Position numbers and translations under genes: made by a program
Shown here: positions 15,744 to 21,365 of the stretch, piece by piece
Position numbering within the stretch: the stretch's first letter is position 1
Layout: each line of letters starts with the position of its first letter
NCBI GenBank assembly: GCA_003140785.1
Contig: PLKY01000325.1
Span: forward strand, 1 to 26,862
Direction of reading: 5' to 3'
DNA from: Acidobacteriaceae bacterium
Lineage (GTDB): Bacteria; Acidobacteriota; Terriglobia; Terriglobales; Acidobacteriaceae
DNA: 26,862 nucleotides
The notes under the pieces: model-generated
What the model saw: only the letters and a program-made list of their open reading frames with translations
Database searches by the model: none
What the model was told of the DNA's origin: nothing

Positions 15744-16295
15744 TCACCGCGCCGACATTCCATGCAGCTTCAGCACCGTATTCCAGTTCCGCGCCGTCGC
15801 CGTCACGCCCAATACGCGGTCCACAGTCTGCGCCGTGAATTTGCTATCCGCCGCTCCATCCGGCAAGTGCAGGTAAAGCGTGTCGCCCGCAAGATGATAG
15901 CGATCCCGCCGCGCAGGATACTTCGTGACAATCTGCTCCAACCCCGCTGCCTTCGCCGCCGACGGCACACCCGATAGAAAGACGGCATGCACCCTGGCCC
16001 CATCGGCCGCCGCCTCCGCGGCAAACAGATTCGCTGCAATCGCCCGCTCCAGCTCATCGTGGGTTCGCACAATCACCGGCACCGGCGCACTCATCTGCTT
16101 CTCCAGCGCAGCCGCCACCATCTTCGTCAGGCTCGCTGCCGACCACTTCGCATCGACAACGGCGTTCCCGCTCTGAATGTAGGTCTCGATGTTGATGCAA
16201 CCAACTCCCGCCAGAACCCTGCGAAAATCAGCCATCGGCAGTTTTCCCGTCGAACCCACATTCACCGCGCGCAGCAAAATCACGTACGCAGGCAT
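15744..16295 (-). CDS. DUF1697 family protein
   Basis: A 183-residue cytoplasmic protein of the DUF1697 family, whose function is not established. The N-terminal hallmark is YVILLRAVNVGSTGKLPMAD, followed by LAGVGCINIETYIQSGNAVV. The C-terminal hallmark is TARNWNTVLKLHGM. Between them lies the typical pattern RTHDELERAIAANLF and the LYLHLPDGAADSKF segment. Length and both ends match the family, so the gene is complete. It converges on folP with a shared hairpin between them, and upstream lies a region of very small ORFs. No regulatory site is evident. Confidence 0.93.
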   Translation of the reverse strand: MPAYVILLRAVNVGSTGKLPMADFRRVLAGVGCINIETYIQSGNAVVDAKWSAASLTKMVAAALEKQMSAPVPVIVRTHDELERAIAANLFAAEAAADGARVHAVFLSGVPSAAKAAGLEQIVTKYPARRDRYHLAGDTLYLHLPDGAADSKFTAQTVDRVLGVTATARNWNTVLKLHGMSAR

Positions 16296-16642
16296 AACTC
16301 AACCCTGAATTGCATCTGTCGCCGGCCTGACTCGGGCCTCCAGCCTGCGATCTCGTTGTGAGTCTATCGCGACGCAGCCCTCACAGAACAGCCCGCCGAA
16401 AGGGTCGCGCAAACAAAACCGGCACAGCAAGAACAGAAACAATCCAGAAAATGTTGCGGCGAATGTGCATGTCGATTTCCCCCTCCGAGTCGAAGAGCGC
16501 ATTCCCGCCTCTTCTACCCCCCTACAACGCTTGGGGGGCGCGATTTGTTAACGCCTGCGGAAGGCGTCCTTCCCGCGCTCATTCACTTGGGACAGGTCAA
16601 TCTAGCTCAGTAAAGGAGAAAACGGCACCGGACAATTAAAGT
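16296..16642. other. Intergenic stretch ahead of the histidine-rich peptide
   Basis: This stretch holds one possible minus-strand peptide gene (16381-16470) and a small hairpin ACGCCT/AGGCGT (16551-16556 with 16562-16567). A consensus-like AAGGAGA stands at 16613-16619, but no start codon lies at normal spacing after it. The longer ORFs here, on either strand, have no coding character I can recognise. Confidence 0.5.
16381..16470 (-). CDS. Possible 29-residue membrane peptide
   Basis: An ORF starting MHIRRNIFWIVSVLAVPVLF and ending in a basic stretch (ARPFRRAVL). A basic head, one hydrophobic helix and an Arg-rich tail make it a plausible single-pass membrane peptide. A GGAGG (plus 16482-16486, as CCTCC) lies 11 bases before the ATG, extended toward it by more Gs. 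The type is unknown and chance occurrence cannot be excluded. Confidence 0.35.
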   Translation of the reverse strand: MHIRRNIFWIVSVLAVPVLFARPFRRAVL

Positions 16643-16783
16643 ATGAAAAAGCTATTGCTCGGATTGGTTCTTATCTTCTGCTTCGCCGCAGTCCCTGTTG
16701 CGACGCAGGCGCAGGTTGTGGTGGTTGTTCACCACCATCACCACCATCATCATCGTCACCACAATCCTGGTCTCCTGCCATAA
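16643..16783 (+). CDS. 46-residue histidine-rich secreted peptide
   Basis: An ORF starting MKKLLLGLVLIFCFAAVPVA, a textbook signal peptide with cleavage at about TQA-Q (residues 21-24). The predicted mature peptide is only about 22-23 residues: a run of five Val, eight His in a row, Arg, two more His, then NPGLLP and the stop. The His codons alternate CAC and CAT. Ten histidines in so short an exported chain suggest binding of Zn, Ni or Cu in the envelope; this is inference. A good Shine-Dalgarno sequence is not seen at normal distance (AAGGAG is about 24 bases upstream). Neighbours are other tiny ORFs. Confidence 0.65.
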   Translation: MKKLLLGLVLIFCFAAVPVATQAQVVVVVHHHHHHHHRHHNPGLLP

Positions 16784-17060
16784 CTGGTACAGGCAGCAGA
16801 AGCTGTCATGTTCCATCCACTTTGTATCCGCGTCGAACGCAAAAAACGCGCAGGTCGAGTCGAGATAAACCGGCTCGACACGAGGATTTTGCGATCAACG
16901 CGGAAGCATTCCAACCTGGAGCGAGACCATCCCCAGTTACGCACAGGTCTATTGTGACCAGACTTCCACTTAGGCCGCTCCTAGGATCATGCGTAGTAAA
17001 GAAGTGGGGCGGCTGTTGCAATGGCCCGTCTATCTTCCTCTTATGCAGTGAGGTTTCAAC

Positions 17061-17141
17061 ATGGAACTCGTACTGGTCGTATTGTTGGTGCTCCTTCTCT
17101 TCGGTGGCGGAGGCTGGGGATACCGCAGGTGGCGTCGCTAA
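17061..17141 (+). CDS. 26-residue glycine-rich membrane peptide
   Basis: An ORF with a very hydrophobic helix (MELVLVVLLVLLLF), then a tight glycine run and aromatic turn (GGGGWGY) and a basic tail (RRWRR). GAGG lies 7 bases before the ATG. Very short peptides of the form hydrophobic helix plus GGGGxxGY are widespread in bacterial genomes, usually without a name; I recognise the shape, not a function. It is followed after 13 bases by structured repeat copy B, which may form the 3' end of its mRNA. Confidence 0.7.
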   Translation: MELVLVVLLVLLLFGGGGWGYRRWRR

Positions 17142-17154
17142 GAACTTTTCGAGC

Positions 17155-17273
17155 TTACAGCGGTTTCGATTCTGCTCTTTGCGGAAACCGCGAGGCGGAG
17201 TGGCTTCTTCTCCAGGAAGAAGCCCCCTTGCACGATGCCTGCGATTTCAACAAGTGAATCGAAAACGCTCTAG
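17155..17273 (+). repeat. Structured intergenic repeat, copy B
   Basis: A 119-base element starting TTACAGCGGTTTCGATTC and ending GAATCGAAAACGCTCTAG; the ends are inverted repeats of about 16 bases. An inner hairpin pairs GCTTCTTC (17203-17210) with GAAGAAGC (17215-17222). It is collinear with copy A but lacks the apical insert. It begins 13 bases after the stop codon of the glycine-rich peptide and is in the same orientation relative to the gene as copy A. Confidence 0.75.
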
Positions 17274-17397
17274 GTACCCTCGCCCGCGTCTCGCTGCGTG
17301 GCTTCCACTTCCACTTCAATCCACGAAGACCCGTCGACGGAACCCCCGGGACGGAAGAGGCCACTAGGCAACTGTGGTTTACTGAAGGGCTATGTCT

Positions 17398-17583
17398 ATG
17401 AAGAAAACGAGCCGAATCGAGCTCGCAAGAGAAATCATCTCCAGTGTGAAAAAGGAGATGCAGGAGCCGCGTCTGACCGAGTCCGTACGCGATGGCCTGA
17501 GCGTCCAAACCTCGTCCACCGTCAACGGGTTTCCCGTAAGGTCGACCGTTCCGAGCGCAATTCATCGTTCCAGGAGTGCTTGA
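17398..17583 (+). CDS. Possible small hypothetical protein
   Basis: A 61-residue ORF starting MKKTSRIELAREIISSVKKE, which would form one charged helix; the rest (TVNGFPVRSTVPSAIHRSR) is polar and shapeless. AAGGG lies about 8 bases before this ATG; an in-frame ATG at 17392 is less well placed. The frame converges on the nucleotidyltransferase gene. No family is recognised and it could be spurious. Confidence 0.3.
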   Translation: MKKTSRIELAREIISSVKKEMQEPRLTESVRDGLSVQTSSTVNGFPVRSTVPSAIHRSRSA

Positions 17584-17632
17584 CTCGGATCCCCGCTTCT
17601 CTGGACGTCCGGCGCTCGTTGAAGATGTGCGC

Positions 17633-18622
17633 CTAGACCACTAGACGGCGATAAAATCTGTTGCCCTCACCGATCGAATGAAGCGCTTCGTAAACGAGAT
17701 CCCCAAACCTGGACTGCTGTTCCCTAAGCTTTCTTCGCTGCGGTTCGTCCGAAAAAAGCCGGATCTGCTCCGATGGATCTGCGCTAGTCACCGACAGGAA
17801 TTCTTCGTAGAGCTCAAGCAGGTTCTCTGTGACACTAGTCAACTTTTCGTTAGTTGAGTTTTCGGCCACCGCATTAACACGAGAGGTTGGCGTCAGTGAG
17901 ACCATTTTCTTGACATCGGGAACCGTGACCGTGCAGCTCTTCACGTAAAGGTCTAGTAGAAACAATAGCGCGGAGAAACATGTCAACATTCGGCTGTGCT
18001 TAAGCTTGTAATTGGCAAGCTTCCTCTTGGCGCGGTCTGTGGGCGTCTGCTCGGAGGTTCTCGCCTCGTAATTTAGGCAAAGCGTTCGCCAATAGCGCAG
18101 AACGTCATTGGCGAGATAAGCAGGCATGAAATGGTCCGCATGGTCGGGAAACTCACTCCAATACTTTGCGATCACGTCGTCAATGATTCTTGTGTGAACT
18201 TCCTTCCCAATAAGCGGTTGACTTTCGAGAAGAAGCAAGAGGCGGGCGGTGAACGTATTGGTCGCATCATCGGCCTCTGTGCCGGTCGTGGCTATCAAAC
18301 TTTGTGCTGTGTGGGGTTGAAGGAACCTGCCATCTCCAGAGAACGGCGGGAAGCTCAATTTTTTGGTAGCGATGATAAGGTCAGCTTTTATCAAGATGCC
18401 ATCTAGATTTGTCAGCCAATGACGATCTTCTTTATCTGCGCCGAGTGAGACGATAAACAGGCCGACATCGCTAAACTCACTTGCCTCTCTCCTGCCAAAT
18501 GACCCAGTTGCATAGATGCATGCCTTTTCGGCGCAGATTTCAGAGGCGTTGCTCAGTTCTTTCCTTAATAGTTCAAAGCGCTCGTCGGAAAACCGCTGCC
18601 TCTTCTCAATCGTTTTTCCCAT
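17633..18622 (-). CDS. Nucleotidyltransferase-fold protein with an altered DxD motif
   Basis: A 329-residue protein from ATG 18622 (ATG 18631 is the alternative). The N-terminal domain carries the polymerase-beta-like nucleotidyltransferase signature CIYATGSFGRREASEFSDVGLFIVS: Gly40-Ser41, the GRRE helix, then Asp52. The usual second acidic residue of DxD is Gly54. A possible third acidic residue is in IKADLIIATKK. The rest is helical, with a conserved-looking block around NDVLRYWRTLCLNYEART and KRKLANYKLKHSRMLTCFSA, seen in stand-alone nucleotidyltransferase proteins. No HEPN RxxxxH motif is evident. The gene overlaps the exonuclease gene by 17 bases, so the two are coupled. GC is below the window average. 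If the Gly is real, catalysis may be lost or changed. Confidence 0.75.
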   Translation of the reverse strand: MGKTIEKRQRFSDERFELLRKELSNASEICAEKACIYATGSFGRREASEFSDVGLFIVSLGADKEDRHWLTNLDGILIKADLIIATKKLSFPPFSGDGRFLQPHTAQSLIATTGTEADDATNTFTARLLLLLESQPLIGKEVHTRIIDDVIAKYWSEFPDHADHFMPAYLANDVLRYWRTLCLNYEARTSEQTPTDRAKRKLANYKLKHSRMLTCFSALLFLLDLYVKSCTVTVPDVKKMVSLTPTSRVNAVAENSTNEKLTSVTENLLELYEEFLSVTSADPSEQIRLFSDEPQRRKLREQQSRFGDLVYEALHSIGEGNRFYRRLVV

Positions 18623-19274
18623 ACTTTCCATCCCATTCAAACAAGTTCGCAAAGACCTCCGCCTGCTCAATGGCGTCGTCCAGCGCGTTGTGCGTGTGAC
18701 GGCCATTCGCACGCAGTTTGGGCATCAGATGGCGACGTCCAGCAGACGCAATGGGAATATGTGCCTTCACGGCGAATGCGGTTTTGATGTCGAAACATTG
18801 AGAATGAGCAAACGGAGAACCGTCTTTTAGGAATCGAACAAAATACCAATACAAGAAGCTCCAATCAAAGCTGAGGGGGTAGGCCACTAGCACTGGCCGG
18901 CAGTCTCCCGCAGTTGTTCTAACCCACTCTGCCGCCTCGATTAACGCAGATTCCGGAGCATCGCCTTCTCTCAGTAGACGATCCCGATCCAACCCATTAA
19001 CCTTCAAGGCTTCTAGTTGGAATTCGGGCGAAATAGGGCGAAGTTCACGATAAAAGTGTTGTGCATACGCAGCCGGACGGACGAATTTCTCCCCATCAAA
19101 GCTGCCAGCAAACACGAGAGCAAACGAGAGCATCGAGAAGGGTCCGGGAATGGGGCCATCCGTCTCAACATCTGCAGAGAAATAAGCGTCCACTCTTCCG
19201 TCCTTCGAGCATAATGAGTCCGTGTCTTGGTGCTCATGGTCGAAGCGGGACTCGATGTCCAAAGTTGCACTCAT
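18606..19274 (-). CDS. DEDDh 3'-5' exonuclease (DnaQ/RNase T superfamily)
   Basis: A 222-residue nuclease. Motif I is FSADVETDGP (Asp35, Glu37), motif II probably YPLSFDWSFLYWY, and motif III THNALDDAIEQAEVF (His195 with Asp199/200), the histidine form of the DEDD family. The N-terminal 28 residues (MSATLDIESRFDHEHQDTDS) are extra and polar. Substrate could be DNA or RNA ends; the sequence does not decide. It is the first gene of a two-gene unit with the nucleotidyltransferase protein, which starts before it ends. No Shine-Dalgarno sequence precedes the ATG, but a -10-like TATGAT lies 8 bases upstream, which suggests a leaderless transcript. Lower GC than the flanking purA hints at acquisition. 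Confidence 0.85.
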   Translation of the reverse strand: MSATLDIESRFDHEHQDTDSLCSKDGRVDAYFSADVETDGPIPGPFSMLSFALVFAGSFDGEKFVRPAAYAQHFYRELRPISPEFQLEALKVNGLDRDRLLREGDAPESALIEAAEWVRTTAGDCRPVLVAYPLSFDWSFLYWYFVRFLKDGSPFAHSQCFDIKTAFAVKAHIPIASAGRRHLMPKLRANGRHTHNALDDAIEQAEVFANLFEWDGKYGKND

Positions 19275-19580
19275 GTTGACAAATCATACCAACAAACCTG
19301 AGCCGTCGATTTTTTCGGCGTCATGAAGCTACAAGCTGTTCGTTACGATGCAGTTTCCCAGCGATGGATTTTGGAGTAACCTTAGATTATCCCCGAATAT
19401 CCACAATTGGAATCCTCAGCAATGCTCGATTTCGTGCGAGTGGCGCAGAAAAATGTCTATGCGAACGGCACGGTTTATCATCGAACCAGGCGCAGCCTCA
19501 ACGCTGCGCCCGACTTTTGCCCGCGTAGCAACGCCAGCAAGGCGCCTGCGGCGGGCCATTTTGTGGGAAGTGGACGAAGA
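19275..19580. other. Divergent intergenic region between exonuclease gene and purA
   Basis: About 306 bases separating two divergent genes. The minus-strand side holds the TATGAT element at 19283-19288. The purA side has GGAAG about 10 bases before the ATG. An in-frame extension of purA back to 19407 is possible but carries no conserved residues. I see no RNA gene or repeat here. Confidence 0.5.
19283..19288 (-). promoter_or_regulatory. -10-like element close to the exonuclease start
   Basis: TATGAT on the minus strand, 8 bases before the ATG. Transcription starting at the usual distance would begin at or next to the start codon, giving a leaderless mRNA. A weak -35 (TCGACG) stands about 15 bases further up. 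Confidence 0.35.
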
Positions 19581-20939
19581 ATGCGAGCGAAGACGGCAGT
19601 AGTGCTCGGCGCCCAGTGGGGCGACGAAGGCAAGGGCAAGATTGTAGATGTGCTCAGTGAGCGCTTCAGCGCCGTGGCGCGCTACGCGGGCGGGCACAAT
19701 GCTGGCCACACCGTCATTCACGGCCAGCAGAAATTCATCCTCCAGCTCATTCCCTGCGGCGTGCTGCGCCCCGGCTGCAAAGGCGTCATCGGCAACGGCG
19801 TCGTCCTTGATCCCATCGCTTTCCTCAAAGAAGTCGCCAAGCTGCGCGACCTCGGCGTCCAGGTCGATGGCCAGCTCTTCGTCTCCAACCGCGCCCAGGT
19901 CATTCTGCCCTATCACCGCATGATCGAGCTCGCCGCCGAGAGCGCCCCCGGCCGCCAGAAGATCGGCACCACTAGCCGCGGCATCGGTCCCGCCTATGAG
20001 GACAAGATGGCGCGCAGCGGACTGCGCATCGTCGATCTGCTGCGCCCCGACCTGCTCAAGACGCACATCGAAGCCGCCTGCGCGGAAAAGAACCAGATCG
20101 TCCACGCTCTCTTCGGCTCCCAATCCGGTCCAGTCCCGCCCGGTCCAGTCCCGTCCGGTCCGGCCCCCCTCGACCCGGCAAAGATGTACGACGAGTACGC
20201 CGCCGCCGCCGAACAAGTCCGTCCCTTCGTCACAGACACCGGCCGCCTCCTGCATGGCATTCTCTCCGGCGGCGGCTCCATCATGTTCGAGGGCGCGCAG
20301 GGCACCATGCTCGACATCGATCACGGCACCTATCCCTTCGTCACTTCATCCTCGGCCACGGCGGGCGGCGCAGCCACCGGCACTGGCGTCGGACCCACCG
20401 CCATCGGCACCGTCATCTCCGTAACCAAGGCCTACGTCACGCGCGTCGGCGAAGGACCGTTCCCCACCGAGATCCACGACGCGATCGGCGAAAACCTGCG
20501 CGCACGCGGACACGAATACGGTGCCGTCACTGGCCGCCCGCGACGCTGCGGCTGGCTCGATATCCCCTTACTCCGATACTCCAACCAGGTCAACGGCGCC
20601 GAGTGGCTGGTCGTCACCAAGCTCGACGTCCTCGACGAGCTCGACGAAATCCCCATCTGCACCGGCTACGAGATCAACGGCAAAGTCACCGACGAAATCC
20701 CCGCCGACGTTCACGGCCTGCAACAGATCAAGCCCATCTATACAAAACTCAAAGGCTGGCGCGAATCCACCGAGGCTATCTCCGAATTCGACAAGCTGCC
20801 CAAGGCCGCGCGCGACTACCTCCATTTTCAGGAGAAAGAGAGCGGCGCGAAAATCGCCATGGTCTCCACCGGCCCCGATCGCGAGCAGACCATCGTGCTC
20901 CCCAATTTTGCGGCTGCGCTCAACGAGATTCACGGGTAA
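19581..20939 (+). CDS. purA: Adenylosuccinate synthetase
   Basis: PurA joins IMP and aspartate using GTP in AMP synthesis. The 452-residue product begins MRAKTAVVLGAQWGDEGKGK, with the GDEGKGK phosphate loop at 14-20, then YAGGHNAGHTV, the IGTTSRGIGPAYEDKMAR block, FEGAQGTMLDIDHGTYPFVTSSS, and the GTP-side VTGRPRRCGWLD and STGPDREQTI motifs. It is about 20 residues longer than usual; the excess is a Pro/Gly insert (GPVPPGPVPSGPAPL, about residues 183-197) coded by a 15-base tandem repeat. Start chosen because the conserved sequence begins right after ATG 19581; upstream in-frame residues look non-coding. Confidence 0.97.
   Translation: MRAKTAVVLGAQWGDEGKGKIVDVLSERFSAVARYAGGHNAGHTVIHGQQKFILQLIPCGVLRPGCKGVIGNGVVLDPIAFLKEVAKLRDLGVQVDGQLFVSNRAQVILPYHRMIELAAESAPGRQKIGTTSRGIGPAYEDKMARSGLRIVDLLRPDLLKTHIEAACAEKNQIVHALFGSQSGPVPPGPVPSGPAPLDPAKMYDEYAAAAEQVRPFVTDTGRLLHGILSGGGSIMFEGAQGTMLDIDHGTYPFVTSSSATAGGAATGTGVGPTAIGTVISVTKAYVTRVGEGPFPTEIHDAIGENLRARGHEYGAVTGRPRRCGWLDIPLLRYSNQVNGAEWLVVTKLDVLDELDEIPICTGYEINGKVTDEIPADVHGLQQIKPIYTKLKGWRESTEAISEFDKLPKAARDYLHFQEKESGAKIAMVSTGPDREQTIVLPNFAAALNEIHG
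20127..20171 (+). repeat. 15-base tandem repeat inside purA
   Basis: Three units of 15 bases: GGTCCAGTCCCGCCC, then the same with GTCC at the end, then a diverged third (GGTCCGGCCCCCCTC). They keep the frame and code for GPVPP, GPVPS and GPAPL, which form an extra loop in adenylosuccinate synthetase. Confidence 0.85.
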
Positions 20940-21059
20940 ACTAATCCCACCCCCGACCGTCTACGATTTCTTAGACCAGTTCTTGAGACTGATCCCTGAT
21001 TGCGTGGTCACCGGGCTCTGCGCAAGCATTCAAAGTGCAACAGGAAGGAACCTTTTCCC

Positions 21060-21347
21060 ATGATCAGCTTTACTGTTCGAATGAAGTTCGCGCCTGAAGA
21101 CAGGGAAGACGTTGCCGAAGTCCTGCGCCTGCTCACCGAGGCATCGCGCCAGGAACCCGGTTGCATCAGCTACATCCCGCACCGCATCGAGGGCGACCCC
21201 GACGCCGTCCTCATCTACGAGCAATACAAAGACTCGGCCGCCGCCGACGCACACCGCCAGTCGCCGCACTTCACTAAATATGCCGTCTGCGGCCTTTACC
21301 AGAAAATGCTCGATCGCAGCCGCGAGGACCTCGTCGCCCTCGCCTGA
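21060..21347 (+). CDS. ABM-domain monooxygenase-like protein (YgiN type)
   Basis: A 95-residue single-domain protein of the antibiotic biosynthesis monooxygenase fold, the type that oxidises quinols or similar small molecules without a cofactor. Typical features are the first strand ISFTVRMKFAPED, the helix VAEVLRLLTEASRQEPGCISY, the central strand AVLIYEQYKDSAAADAHRQSPHF with the conserved His in HxxSxHF, and the C-terminal strand. ATG 21060 follows AGGAAGGA at about 10 bases; an in-frame start at 21000 adds 20 unlikely residues. It stands 120 bases after purA on the same strand and may have its own promoter. The substrate is unknown. Confidence 0.85.
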   Translation: MISFTVRMKFAPEDREDVAEVLRLLTEASRQEPGCISYIPHRIEGDPDAVLIYEQYKDSAAADAHRQSPHFTKYAVCGLYQKMLDRSREDLVALA

Positions 21348-21365
21348 ACTCCATCCACCTTCCCG

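Noticed and set aside
16358..16639. 93-codon plus-strand frame before the His-rich peptide gene
   Set aside because: Ser/Arg/Pro-rich composition without a ribosome site or motif; looks like non-coding high-GC DNA.
16716..16764. Run of His codons resembling a cloning tag or vector
   Set aside because: It has a native signal peptide in front, mixed CAC/CAT codons, an Arg inside the run and a natural tail and stop; no vector sequence surrounds it.
19416..20324. A 302-codon minus-strand frame opposite purA
   Set aside because: Antisense to the conserved purA coding region; composition is that of a mirror frame.
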